From: Rickettsia endosymbiont of Ceutorhynchus obstrictus
GTDB lineage: Bacteria > Pseudomonadota > Alphaproteobacteria > Rickettsiales > Rickettsiaceae
Direction: 5' to 3'
Assembly (NCBI RefSeq): GCF_964026565.1
Contig: NZ_OZ032162.1
Location: forward strand, 1,302,001-1,366,000
Length of the DNA stretch: 64,000 nucleotides
This document shows, piece after piece, positions 43,534 to 52,584 of the stretch. The notes below the pieces were generated by a model that saw only the letters and a list, made by a program, of their open reading frames with translations, was not told where the DNA came from and ran no database searches. Made by a program: the position numbers and the translations under genes. Each line of letters opens with the position of its first letter. Within the stretch, counting starts at the first letter, position 1.

Positions 43534-45363
43534 TTACCAGTTCTTAACAAAACCGCCTATTCGGGGTTTTCTTAGCGGAATATAGGAAGTAAGTAGCTCT
43601 TCTTTTTCTTCTTTAATTTCAGGCTTAGCTTCTTGCATTTTATTTGCCAAAACTTCTAAATTAGGATTTAATATATGCAGTGCAGCAAGCGCATAAACTC
43701 GGCAGTCTAAGGCTTCGTTACGTCTGCCGCTAGGTTTTTCCCATTTACGAACAGGAAAACCTTTATTATAACGAGTTACGCATTTCTCGGCTGTTAACTG
43801 CTTAAAATATTGCTCATCATAAATAGCCGGAAAATGACAATAACCGCTACCGGGTTCTGTAATTTTAAGCCTGCTGTAAATCATTTCTTTTGCTGTATCC
43901 GTGCCGATGGAAAATAATTTAACTTTCATTTTATTAGCAATCGAAGGACGGCTTACTAAACCCTTTCCGGTAACAGAAGAACCTTTAACGGCAAATATTC
44001 GCCGTAGCTGTCTTTTTTTGCAGTAAGAATAAACGCTTTGCGTATGATGTCCCCCTGAATCGATACAAACGCAAGTGATACGTAATTTAACGCCTATATT
44101 ATTTTCTATTTGTTTTTCTAATATATTATCTAAATCATCCCATACTTGATTTTGTGCAGGGTCGCCGTAAATTACTCGATAATCAAGTGACCAACTCTCT
44201 TCTCCTATCCCGAAGCCGACTATTTCCATTTCTAGCCGATCATTTTGTACATCTACGCCGGCAGTAATTATGACAATTTCTTTTGGAATTAAAACGCCCC
44301 AATTTTCCTTACGAGAAAGTAAATTAGTCTCATCAACGCTGTCGCCGCTTTCTTCCCATGTCTCACCTAAACTAGTATTTACCCAGGTTTTAAGGGTTTC
44401 GGGCATTAGCTTTGCTTTCAGAAACTCACAGGCTATTTTACTCCAACTAACCCATGGGGAATAAAGCTCGCTTAAATGAAAGCCTGCGACATTCCCGCTT
44501 ATTCCTTCAGCTCGCCACTCGCCATTTTTTAGCATTTGTTGTTTGTCTGTATCTTGCAAAATACAATTATTTATTTCACACACATAATAAGCTTCTTCAG
44601 GCTTACCTTCATCCCATTTAACTTGTGACCATTTTAGCGTTTGATACTCATTGCAATACTTGCAAGGTACGTAATAACGCCTTTGATCACTCTGTAAATA
44701 TGCTTGTTCAATTCGGCTTAAATCTTTGATGGTCGGGGTGGAGGTTAGGACTATTTTACGATTCCAGAAGGTAGTAGCTCTTTTTTTAGCTAGATTAACG
44801 GGATCGCCTTCAGCTCCGGCACTTGCCGGATATCGATCAACTTCGTCACAAAGTACTATTCTTACAGGTCTACTTGCCAGGGAAGACGGTGAGTTACTAC
44901 CCGCCATAGTGATATGACCGCCTGGAAATTTTTTATATAAAATCTTATTGCCGGAATCTCTACTTCGTGGGTCTTTAACTAAATTCTTAAATACTTCACT
45001 GTCCCGTAGCATGGGCGAGAGCCTATCAGTTGACCAGCTTTCCGCTAGCTTCTCGGTCGGTTGCACTACTAGCATCGGTGCGGGGTCTTGGTGAATATGA
45101 AACCCCACTATATTATTGATGATTTCCGTTTTACCCACTTGAGCTGAAGACATAACAACAATCATCTCTATTTGCTGATCATTCAGTGCATCCATAATAG
45201 CTTGTTGATACGGGGCTTTTGCAGTTTTCCAACTTCCAGGCTCTGCGCTTGCTTCACTAGATAGCTTGCGATAACTATCAGCCCATGCTGATACTGTCAG
45301 TTTCGGCGGCGGTGCTAACTTGCTGCTGATTGTTCCCGTTATCTGATTCTTCTTCCGGCTCAT
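43534..45363 (-). CDS. Terminase large subunit, gpA family (prophage 2)
   Basis: 609 residues of the lambda gpA type (phage_GPA). ATPase part: a VMSSAQVGKTE Walker A-like motif (residues 74-84), PAPMLVVQPTEKLAESWS, and Walker B IVLCDEVDRYP. Nuclease part: ITAGVDVQNDRLEMEIVGFG and VCIDSGGHHTQSVYSYC, with the acidic residues of the RNase H-like fold. It packages and cuts the DNA, likely with cohesive ends as in lambda. Its start overlaps the small subunit gene by 86 bases. Confidence 0.9.
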   Translation of the reverse strand: MSRKKNQITGTISSKLAPPPKLTVSAWADSYRKLSSEASAEPGSWKTAKAPYQQAIMDALNDQQIEMIVVMSSAQVGKTEIINNIVGFHIHQDPAPMLVVQPTEKLAESWSTDRLSPMLRDSEVFKNLVKDPRSRDSGNKILYKKFPGGHITMAGSNSPSSLASRPVRIVLCDEVDRYPASAGAEGDPVNLAKKRATTFWNRKIVLTSTPTIKDLSRIEQAYLQSDQRRYYVPCKYCNEYQTLKWSQVKWDEGKPEEAYYVCEINNCILQDTDKQQMLKNGEWRAEGISGNVAGFHLSELYSPWVSWSKIACEFLKAKLMPETLKTWVNTSLGETWEESGDSVDETNLLSRKENWGVLIPKEIVIITAGVDVQNDRLEMEIVGFGIGEESWSLDYRVIYGDPAQNQVWDDLDNILEKQIENNIGVKLRITCVCIDSGGHHTQSVYSYCKKRQLRRIFAVKGSSVTGKGLVSRPSIANKMKVKLFSIGTDTAKEMIYSRLKITEPGSGYCHFPAIYDEQYFKQLTAEKCVTRYNKGFPVRKWEKPSGRRNEALDCRVYALAALHILNPNLEVLANKMQEAKPEIKEEKEELLTSYIPLRKPRIGGFVKNW

Positions 45364-45814
45364 ATTTGCTAAGCTCTAATAACGCCTCGTATATCTCTGT
45401 TTCTAATATTTTCTCAATTTCTACAAAATTACCGCCTGCTTCGGCAAGTGATCTGACTAATTTAGTCGGTAATGCCAGCATCTTTGAACGAAAGGCTAAT
45501 ACTAAATTACTCCACTCAAATTCTACTTCAGACACTTCCATATATTTACTTTCCAATATTTGTACTTCAAGCTCTGCCTTATCTGCTTTCGCTTTTATAA
45601 GTCGAGATTTTTCTGCATGCTGATCAATTGAATCAGTCCCTGTTTTACCAAATGCTCGTTGCTGTAAATATTTAACGTATTTTTGAGTACAAGCTTTTAA
45701 GTCATATTTTCCTTTATCGGGTTTAGGTATAACTTTATCTTTTACCAATAATTGTATTCTTCTATCGGTTAAATTTAACCATTCTGCTAATTCTAAAACT
45801 GTGTATTGAGTCAT
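45278..45814 (-). CDS. Terminase small subunit, Nu1-like (prophage 2)
   Basis: 178 residues. The N-terminal winged helix (TQYTVLELAEWLNLTDRRIQLLVKDKVIPKPDKGKYDLKA) is the Nu1 DNA-binding type that recognises the cos site. A coiled region (AEKSRLIKAKADKAELEVQ) and a Gln/Ser-rich C-terminus follow, which bind the large subunit. It precedes and overlaps the large subunit gene in the usual order. Confidence 0.85.
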   Translation of the reverse strand: MTQYTVLELAEWLNLTDRRIQLLVKDKVIPKPDKGKYDLKACTQKYVKYLQQRAFGKTGTDSIDQHAEKSRLIKAKADKAELEVQILESKYMEVSEVEFEWSNLVLAFRSKMLALPTKLVRSLAEAGGNFVEIEKILETEIYEALLELSKYEPEEESDNGNNQQQVSTAAETDSISMG

Positions 45815-45949
45815 TTTAACCTTGAAACCGTTATAAATTATAATGCTTTGTAAATAAAAAAACGAAATCGCTTATTTTATTCTGCCGCTAGGGAAGGTGT
45901 GGGGTGGGGCGTTACCCGCAAGCTAAAAGGGCAGGAAGTACCTTTTGTT

Positions 45950-46534
45950 TTATTTGGCGGTGTCTAATGCATAATTAAAGCTCTCGGTAAATACTCTATC
46001 AAACTGCTTGTTAAACGTTGATACAGCCATGTTCTTAAAGCCAAAGCGGGGTTTAATATTAGCCTTGGGTGTTAGGGTGTATAGACGCTGTAACCGCCCA
46101 GCGCCAAGCCGTCTGTATATTGATTTACCGAGCTTAAAGATATTCTTATTACCTTCTTCTTTCCTTAAAGCATTAGAAGCCCGTAGTTTCTTTGGTACAT
46201 TAGCTGTTGGAACAGCAATCAGTTTGCCTGAATAAGGTTTTTTTATGCCGCCTTCTTCTTGGATACCCGCAAAATGCGCTCTAGTATAAACTGCGGAACT
46301 CCGTATATATTTGGTTGCAAACTCAACTTTTATACCGGTTCTTTGGTGCTTGTCCCACCATTTCTTGCTATTATTGAAGATGCGCGGAATAGCCTTGCAA
46401 ATTGTTTCTTGCGATAATACCGCTATTTTATTTAAAGCAAGGCTTGTAGCAAACGGCAACTGCTTTTTCTCTAGGTCATTCATATAACGCTCAAGATGTT
46501 TGATATTGTTTATTACTGCGATCTCAAAACTCAT
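45950..46534 (-). CDS. Minor tail protein Z-like (prophage 2, tentative)
   Basis: 194 residues, basic. The pattern KKQLPFATSLALNKIAVLSQETI, HQRTGIKVEFATKYIRSSAVYTRAHFAGIQEEGG and the basic end resemble phage gpZ/gp10-type head-tail or tail proteins. It overlaps the upstream gene by 4 bases. It lies upstream of the terminase, an unusual place for a tail gene, so the function stays open. Confidence 0.55.
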   Translation of the reverse strand: MSFEIAVINNIKHLERYMNDLEKKQLPFATSLALNKIAVLSQETICKAIPRIFNNSKKWWDKHQRTGIKVEFATKYIRSSAVYTRAHFAGIQEEGGIKKPYSGKLIAVPTANVPKKLRASNALRKEEGNKNIFKLGKSIYRRLGAGRLQRLYTLTPKANIKPRFGFKNMAVSTFNKQFDRVFTESFNYALDTAK

Positions 46535-46995
46535 ATTCCGAATAGTTCCTCAAGTGATACCGGTTTATATTTAGGAGCTTGTAATAAAGCGGCAATGCCT
46601 ATTATCACTCCTTGATTCCCAAATTCTGCAGTTGTAGTTATTACCGGTTTAACATAATTTTTAGCTCCGATATAACCCATCATAAACCTTGTGTTAATGT
46701 CGGGAGCTGCTTTTAGCTCAATTATATTGCCGTGATTTTGTTCGTTACTTACTACTTCTTTATCACTGCAATCTACAAAATTAGCCTCTTTATCGTTTGA
46801 GTGTTGCAGCTTGATTTGTATGTACCGATCATTATTTAACTGACCGCTTGAGGCTCCTACTAACACCAAAAAAGTTAAGCTATCAAATCCGGCTGTTTTT
46901 ACTGCTTTTATATCATCTTTATTAGCATTAATTGCTATCGGCGGTAATAGTTGCTCTAAATCGCTATTACTAACTTCTTCCCTAATTATTGCCAT
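46531..46995 (-). CDS. Phage structural protein (prophage 2, tentative)
   Basis: 154 residues with the order seen in a class of phage virion proteins: TAGFDSLTFLVLVGASSG, IQIKLQHSNDKEANFVDCSDKEVV, MMGYIGAKNYVKPVITTTAEFG, LLQAPKYKPVS. In other alphaproteobacterial phages such proteins lie in the head gene block. It is coupled by overlap to the following gpZ-like gene. The family has no firm name here. Confidence 0.55.
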   Translation of the reverse strand: MAIIREEVSNSDLEQLLPPIAINANKDDIKAVKTAGFDSLTFLVLVGASSGQLNNDRYIQIKLQHSNDKEANFVDCSDKEVVSNEQNHGNIIELKAAPDINTRFMMGYIGAKNYVKPVITTTAEFGNQGVIIGIAALLQAPKYKPVSLEELFGI

Positions 46996-47151
46996 ATTAA
47001 ACCTTGCCTGTTGCTCTACTAATTTTATTCTTACAGATTATTATATACCGAGGTTTTCCTGATAGCAATAGGGGGAAAGGCACTAGTTACTTACAGTTAT
47101 AAAATTTTCTCTTAAAACCTTTTTACTTAGCTAAACAACCTGCAAAACTAA

Positions 47152-47658
47152 TTACTGCCGGTTATATTTTTTAGCGTTTTCCTTACCTTTTACCGATAAT
47201 TTTTGGTAGATTTCAACTAAATCATCAAGAGCTTCACGTAATCTGGTTGTACCTGCTCCTTTAATCCATTGCGGTATTTGCTTCAATTCAAACTGCCGCA
47301 TTGGTAGCTCCTTCAAGCAAAAATGTTCAATGATTTCCTGCGATTTCCTGTTTAGACTACCGAATACCAGCTTGTGGCTATGCAGTGCGTCTAGTTGCCT
47401 TTCAACCCTGTCGGAATTATAGCCGTTCTTGATCTGCTTAATTCTCTCGGCGTTAATCACGCTGCCGCCTGTTCGTAAGTTAAAAGCTCGCTCATAGTTG
47501 CTCACTAACCGATCAGCTGCCCTAAACTGCTCGTAGCTGATACCTCGACATCTATCAAGCGTGATACCGTTTTTTATATCCTCTGCATGGCAGCGGTAAA
47601 ATTTCGCTATCGGTCTTTTGTCGTGTTTTGATATTTCTGTCGTTTTTGCTATTTTCAT
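47152..47658 (-). CDS. DUF6456-type protein, possible late regulator (prophage 2)
   Basis: 168 residues from the ATG at 47658, which has GGAGG six bases before it (the ATG at 47670 has no such site). The pattern RGISYEQFRAADRLVSNYERAFN, then VERQLDALHSHKLVFGSLNRKSQEIIEHFCLKE and TTRLREALDDLVEIY is that of the DUF6456 domain of alphaproteobacterial phages and chromosomes. In phages it often stands before late genes, so an activator or antiterminator role is possible but not shown. Confidence 0.6.
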   Translation of the reverse strand: MKIAKTTEISKHDKRPIAKFYRCHAEDIKNGITLDRCRGISYEQFRAADRLVSNYERAFNLRTGGSVINAERIKQIKNGYNSDRVERQLDALHSHKLVFGSLNRKSQEIIEHFCLKELPMRQFELKQIPQWIKGAGTTRLREALDDLVEIYQKLSVKGKENAKKYNRQ

Positions 47659-47750
47659 TTTTGCCTCCATGATTTTTTATTGTCGTGTTTAATTTTCATA
47701 AATCCCCCTGCGCACGAAACCCTAATACTGCGTATAAAGACTTTTATAGT

Positions 47751-47769
47751 CCTATACTATAAGTATAGG
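47751..47769. promoter_or_regulatory. Perfect palindrome, candidate operator
   Basis: CCTATACT-ATA-AGTATAGG, an 8+8 perfect palindrome 93 bases upstream of the DUF6456 gene and next to the iteron-like region. It is suitable as a dimeric repressor site. Confidence 0.5.
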
Positions 47770-47783
47770 GGGGTTATTTCCCA

Positions 47784-48135
47784 AACTTGAAATACCCCCT
47801 TTAAACCCTAATAACTAATAGGCTTGTAGCGGTTCCAAACTTGATTTTTTGTAAATAAACATTCCGTAAACTTGAATCCCTTTAAATCCTTGATTCTCTG
47901 CGGGTTTTGAGAGATTGAAGTTTACGGCTTATTTTTTACATTCCGTAAACTTGAAATTCCTAGTTTGCCTTGTTCTCTTGCGTGTTCCACGGCTTTTTTC
48001 ATTTTTATTAATTTCAAGTTTCCAAGTACTCCGTAAACTTGCCGTAAACTTAACTGTAAACTTCAAGAAACCTTATATATTAGCCTGTTCCACGGCTTTC
48101 AAGTTTACGGATCACACTTTAAACTTGGTTTTCGG
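47784..48135. other. Iteron-like array, candidate prophage replication origin
   Basis: CCGTAAACTTGA and close variants occur repeatedly in both directions: forward at 47864, 47943, 48031, 48042 and (CTGTAAACTT) 48054; reverse at 47917 and 48099. Partial CAAACTTGA occurs at 47786 and 47836. GTTCCACGGCTTT also occurs twice (47984, 48088). The region is non-coding and lies directly after the primase-helicase gene. Phage P4-like and plasmid origins have such iterons bound by their own replication protein. Confidence 0.6.
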
Positions 48136-50347
48136 TAAATTCTTTATATTCAATTTCTTCTTTATAAATTTTCCAAATTTCAGAGTTTTCTACCGGATAT
48201 AATTCCTCGAATTCATGATGTAAATAATGAGTAGGAAAAACGTTTTGTATCTTGCCGCGTTTTTTAACTAGCTGCATATTTTCAAAACACATTAAACCAT
48301 AATTAGAGGTACATTTACCAAAACCATAATCCATAGTGTTTTTAAAAAACTTTATATAGCCTTTTCGTGTTAAAACTTTAATTCTCGATCTAATAGACTC
48401 TCTGCTACCTAAAGCCCTCTCACTGTCAAAAGCTTCACAAAAAGCACTAACTGAATACGCACGTCCTTTTTGTGCTTCTTCTTGCAAAATATCCATAATA
48501 AGCTGATCTCGGCGGTCTCGTTCGGCATTAAGCCTTGTACTGTAATGTTGATTAGTAACCGGTATATTTAAAGGATTTACTTCAGTCCATAAACCGTTAG
48601 TTTTATTAATTATCTTAGTAGGAATATTTTTGCCGTTACGTAGCTCAAATATTAGGTGCTTGTTATCATTTTCCGGTTCAGGCTTATACAGCAATGCTCC
48701 GGTAGTGTAGTAACCTCGCAAGCTACTTGCACCGCTGAACGCTTGGAACGGGTCTTCCTCAAACTGTGTATGTGTTATTTTTTTAGTATGATGAACTAAA
48801 ATAACGCCGGCATTAGGATTTGTTTTATTTCGGAGTACGTCAATCCTATTTTGCAAAAAAAATATCATTGCCTGGTTTTCATTTTCCGTAGCTCCGTCTC
48901 TACCGCCGTCAAAAACATTGCGCAATGGGTCAATTGCTATAATATCGGGAATTATGTTTAATTTTTCCTTAATATGCTCGGCTACGGCATTTGTACCGCT
49001 CTCGTCTAACAACACCTTATTACTGTGCGTAGTATATAAATTATCTTGCGCCTTATCTATTAACTCCTTAGATAATCGCATATTTTGTAATCTCTCACGC
49101 AAATAATGGTAATCTACCTCGGTCTGAAAATAGAAAATCTTTAGCGGCTTACTAGGCTTGAATCCTAAAAATTCTACACCTGCCGCTAGATGCACGAATA
49201 ACGATAATAAAAAATCACTCTTGCCGACTTTTGGCGCACCGCCGAAAACAAATAACCCTCCAGGCGTTAATATACGTGGTGCTATTAAATCCTGCGGCAA
49301 TTCACTTTGATCGTCTAAAAAAGCCCTTAGCGAAAAGCTTTTAATTGCTTTAGCATTATTAACAGCTTCTAGTATTTTCCGAGGCTCGCCGTATTTCTTT
49401 AAATGTAATTTCCATAAGCCGTTAACCTCTTGTTTTATTCTTTCTAGAGACCAAGAAGGAACAACATTGGCTAAATTATAACTATGTATTTCCTCCAAGG
49501 CTTGCGCTTCGGTAATTAATCCATCATGAAGGCGGCGCAACCAGTAGCCTATTATCCTGCTTAATCGGTTGAAACGGCTAGCTTCACCGCTGCCGCCTTC
49601 ATACACTTTGCTTGTCAAAATATTATTAAAAGGTAAGGAAGTATTGTTAATGTTTGGTAAGTTTTTAGTAAAATTCTGGAGATCTAAAGTATTAACGCCA
49701 ATTAACTTTTTAACTCCCTCTACTAATTCCTCAAGCGTATACTCTATACGACTATACGACCTAATTTTAACAAGCTTCGCAACTCCGCCTTTGTAATAAA
49801 CCGAGCCTGCTACCCTAATTGGTTGATGCGCCGATTTAAAGCTTGTATCACCGCCCACGGCTAAAGCTATTTTGTGCCTTAGCTCTAGCAATTGTTTTAA
49901 CTCCTCACCGCTCGCAGCCTCCATTAATTGCCAATAAACATGCAGCTTAGTATGTCCCTCGCTAGTCATACCTCCCGACTCAACAACCATGCTAGCCTTA
50001 CCTAAAGCGTTTTCAAGTAATGCTAACTTGCTTTCGGTATCCCCGTCGTCAATATCGATTAGCAGCACTTGCATTTGTAATATATCGCCGCTAGAAGCTT
50101 GCCCGTGTTCTGCAACCGCTCCAGGAATTACGTAAAATGCCGTTTGTCGTTGGTTTGTTGTCATAGCAAAATTTAGAGCATTAACAGCCATATCGTCATT
50201 TGCTTCAATCCAAATATTAGCAGGGGGCTTATTAGTTCCGCCCCCTTTCTCTTGAAACGATCGTAACGGAATTAATCCGTCTAAATAACCGAATACCATC
50301 CAAAAATAAGCCTTAATATCATCTTTTACGGGTAAGATTTCACTCAC
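48119..50347 (-). CDS. Prim-pol/RepA-like helicase replication protein (prophage 2)
   Basis: 742 residues. The N-terminal third resembles RepB/prim-pol-type primases: VLLIDIDDGD, with the acidic metal residues, and HTKLHVYWQL. The middle is a RepA-like hexameric helicase: Walker A GGAPKVGKSDFLL, IFYFQTEVDYHYLRERL, Walker B-like IIAIDPLRNVFDGG and ILVHHTKK. The C-terminus has a winged-helix-like part (SRESIRSRIKVLTRKGYIKF). It likely starts replication at the iteron-like region at its 3' end. Confidence 0.85.
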   Translation of the reverse strand: MSEILPVKDDIKAYFWMVFGYLDGLIPLRSFQEKGGGTNKPPANIWIEANDDMAVNALNFAMTTNQRQTAFYVIPGAVAEHGQASSGDILQMQVLLIDIDDGDTESKLALLENALGKASMVVESGGMTSEGHTKLHVYWQLMEAASGEELKQLLELRHKIALAVGGDTSFKSAHQPIRVAGSVYYKGGVAKLVKIRSYSRIEYTLEELVEGVKKLIGVNTLDLQNFTKNLPNINNTSLPFNNILTSKVYEGGSGEASRFNRLSRIIGYWLRRLHDGLITEAQALEEIHSYNLANVVPSWSLERIKQEVNGLWKLHLKKYGEPRKILEAVNNAKAIKSFSLRAFLDDQSELPQDLIAPRILTPGGLFVFGGAPKVGKSDFLLSLFVHLAAGVEFLGFKPSKPLKIFYFQTEVDYHYLRERLQNMRLSKELIDKAQDNLYTTHSNKVLLDESGTNAVAEHIKEKLNIIPDIIAIDPLRNVFDGGRDGATENENQAMIFFLQNRIDVLRNKTNPNAGVILVHHTKKITHTQFEEDPFQAFSGASSLRGYYTTGALLYKPEPENDNKHLIFELRNGKNIPTKIINKTNGLWTEVNPLNIPVTNQHYSTRLNAERDRRDQLIMDILQEEAQKGRAYSVSAFCEAFDSERALGSRESIRSRIKVLTRKGYIKFFKNTMDYGFGKCTSNYGLMCFENMQLVKKRGKIQNVFPTHYLHHEFEELYPVENSEIWKIYKEEIEYKEFTENQV

Positions 50348-50350
50348 GGC

Positions 50351-51121
50351 TTAATCCCCCCAGCATTTAGTTTGATAAGGGCATATTTTGCAGTCAAAAA
50401 CCTCCTTACTACTAAAGCCCCTAGGTAATGTTTCCCCCGCTTCGGTTGATTTAATAATATTAACAGCCTTATCGCTCATCCTCTGTGCTAATTCGGTATC
50501 AAATGGGATAAGCTCATGATATAGTTCCGAAGTATCTTTATTAATTGCCGTGAATAAACAAGGATTCTTGGAAATACCTGTAATAGTCTCTTCCATATAA
50601 GCCTGATAAAGAGCAATTTGTGCAGCATATACGGGCTTAGATAATACTAAACCCTTATTAACTGTTTCCCGCCAGTTTTTGCCGTTCATCGTTTTAACCT
50701 CCCATAGCATCGGACAAGGTAACTTTAGCGTCAAGGTCAAAGGTATTCCCGTAATAATCCCGTCGACATGTCCGGCAATCTTACCGTGTGCCGCCTTAAA
50801 GCCGAATTGCTGCCCGTTTTCGTCTCTAGTATCAAGTCTAAACCCCGAAAATCGTAACCATCTAATGGCTAGCTCCTCGAATACATGCCCCGTTTCAAAA
50901 ATACGTAAGGTTTGACCGTCAAGGGGGTAGCTCTCGTTATTTTCTGCCGCCATATACTCATATTGCAACGCCCGAGAGCAAGGCATCCCCAAACGAGATG
51001 CCCCTAGATATTTACGTGCCGGCTCCATTTGATGCTTAAACCATAACCCCATATCTATATGTTTATTTACTTGCTCCGTTATTGCATTTAAGCTGACGTT
51101 TTTGTGATTAAAATTCAACAT
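50351..51121 (-). CDS. PD-(D/E)XK exonuclease, Cas4/AddB-like (prophage 2)
   Basis: 256 residues from the ATG at 51121, which has a strong GGAGGTG site; the GTG at 51133 is less likely. The nuclease motif is seen in GHVDGII (Asp) and LWEVKTMN (E-x-K), followed by AAQIALYQAYM (the Q-x-x-x-Y motif), and the C-terminal CKICPYQTKC cysteines that can hold an Fe-S cluster as in Cas4. It lies with a Sak4-like ATPase and a probable ssDNA-binding protein, so a role in phage recombination or end processing is likely. Confidence 0.8.
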   Translation of the reverse strand: MLNFNHKNVSLNAITEQVNKHIDMGLWFKHQMEPARKYLGASRLGMPCSRALQYEYMAAENNESYPLDGQTLRIFETGHVFEELAIRWLRFSGFRLDTRDENGQQFGFKAAHGKIAGHVDGIITGIPLTLTLKLPCPMLWEVKTMNGKNWRETVNKGLVLSKPVYAAQIALYQAYMEETITGISKNPCLFTAINKDTSELYHELIPFDTELAQRMSDKAVNIIKSTEAGETLPRGFSSKEVFDCKICPYQTKCWGD

Positions 51122-51123
51122 AA

Positions 51124-51663
51124 TCACCTCCACTCTGCTATATCAGTTATGTCAGCGTTGTTATCCATAAACTTTGCATAATCCTTATGGCTTGGGTCTA
51201 CAGCAACTTTAATTACATTCTTCTCATGCCCCAAACTGTCAAGCTCTATATCAATCTTAGCTACAAACTCTAATCCGTCTAATTCGCTAAAATCGTTAAT
51301 CTTGCGAGCTTCTTGTGCTGCTACTGAATCGTCCTTATTGCTAAAACCTCTGGCAGAGTTAAGAATAGAGCGAATAACCCCCCTACCTATATCGCCCCAG
51401 CTATTATTGTTCTTCTCACTATAAAGTCCGATCATGCTCCAAATTTTCCGCTTAGCATATTCACCCGACAAAATGGTAAATTCGCAATCTAAGTAAATCG
51501 CTCCGCTTATATTGTTGCGAGTAGCATAACCGCCTATCCAGCCTTGAGCTTCATCGTTATAACCGCCGCGTTTTATTCTAAGATTTACCTTGGCTATTGT
51601 CCCTTTCGGGATTAAATCAAAGTTTGCTTGATTAGTCGCAGTATTAAAATCGTAATAGTTCAT
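51124..51663 (-). CDS. Probable ssDNA-binding/recombination accessory protein (prophage 2)
   Basis: 179 residues between an ATPase and a nuclease gene. The beta-rich N-terminal half (GTIAKVNLRIKRGGY, GAIYLDCEFTILSGEYAKRKIWSMIGL) and the later DGLEFVAKIDIELDSLG resemble DUF669-type phage proteins thought to bind single-stranded DNA. It overlaps none of its neighbours and its stop is 2 bases before the nuclease ATG. The assignment is by context and fold pattern. Confidence 0.55.
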   Translation of the reverse strand: MNYYDFNTATNQANFDLIPKGTIAKVNLRIKRGGYNDEAQGWIGGYATRNNISGAIYLDCEFTILSGEYAKRKIWSMIGLYSEKNNNSWGDIGRGVIRSILNSARGFSNKDDSVAAQEARKINDFSELDGLEFVAKIDIELDSLGHEKNVIKVAVDPSHKDYAKFMDNNADITDIAEWR

Positions 51664-51700
51664 AATGTTACTCCTTAATTAATTGTTGTTTTTAAAAGCT

Positions 51701-51786
51701 CGTCATTGCGAGGAGCGTAGCGACGTGGCAATCTAGTTTTAATTTTATGAGATTGCCACGCTCCCTTTAGTCGCTCGCAATGACGA
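51701..51786. repeat. Rickettsia-type palindromic repeat entering a coding region
   Basis: CGTCATTGCGAG (51701) and CTCGCAATGACG (51775-51786) are the ends of an 86-base palindrome; inside are GTGGCAATCT and GATTGCCAC. The right half encodes the last 13 residues and stop of the Sak4-like ATPase. Confidence 0.8.
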
Positions 51787-52584
51787 CGGGTTATGTGATT
51801 TGATTTTGTCCATTAAATTACCCAAATGCGGCGGCTCGATCATTTCCAGCTTCCCCGACCGATCTTTAGCAGGGTAGCCGTAAGGGTTTAAAGTGTGATT
51901 GATGAAACTCCGAGATTCCCCGTTTTCGGTTTTTACCTGTGCCATAGTAATAACCTGGTCAACTATTCCGGGTAACTCATTAGCAGTTTTGCTGCCGTCT
52001 ATCTGCAAGCCGAATGTCCGACGATTATATTCGTCTTGCTTCTCTTCCAATATCCCGACAAACCAGATATTTTTATTTCTGGCATGTTGTAGATGCGTTA
52101 GCCAGGTGATCATTTCTTGACCGTGCAAGCCGTACATACTCCGCATGTCCTCCTTGCCGGTTCTCTCGCTAACGGCTTGCGGTTGAGATTTACACCATTG
52201 CAAACATAAGCGTCCTGCAAACGTTATGGAGTCAATAAAGATAGTTTCGTATTTATCAATAGCGGCAGAATCCCCGAACCTACGGCAAACATCTTCATAA
52301 TGTGCTTTGCCATAAATGCCGTTGTCCCTAACAGAAGGATTAGCACCGCCGATAAATACGGCAAAGTCTCTACATTCCTGCCATGTACGAGGTCTAACAG
52401 AATCACCTTGCCAGCCTTCTACGGCTAAATCCCCAGCCTCTAAATCAAAGAATAAAGTACTTTCAGGCGGCAAAGTCCACAGTAGGCTTGTCTTACCGAT
52501 GCCGTACCCCCCGAAGATACAGCCCTTAATGCCTCGCTTCTCTGCTAAACGTTCGTCGGCGCTAATAATCGGTAATTTACTCAT
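51745..52584 (-). CDS. Sak4-like ATPase for recombination (prophage 2)
   Basis: 279 residues with one RecA-like domain: Walker A GGYGIGKTSLLW (residues 25-36), LFFDLEAGDLAVEGW, and TIFIDSITFAG as Walker B. Such phage AAA_24/Sak4 proteins help single-strand annealing and recombination. The last 13 residues (ending SLRATKGSVAIS) come from a palindromic repeat that has entered the 3' end of the gene, which gives it a longer tail than the phage relatives should have. It starts 8 bases inside the previous gene. Confidence 0.8.
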   Translation of the reverse strand: MSKLPIISADERLAEKRGIKGCIFGGYGIGKTSLLWTLPPESTLFFDLEAGDLAVEGWQGDSVRPRTWQECRDFAVFIGGANPSVRDNGIYGKAHYEDVCRRFGDSAAIDKYETIFIDSITFAGRLCLQWCKSQPQAVSERTGKEDMRSMYGLHGQEMITWLTHLQHARNKNIWFVGILEEKQDEYNRRTFGLQIDGSKTANELPGIVDQVITMAQVKTENGESRSFINHTLNPYGYPAKDRSGKLEMIEPPHLGNLMDKIKSHNPSSLRATKGSVAIS

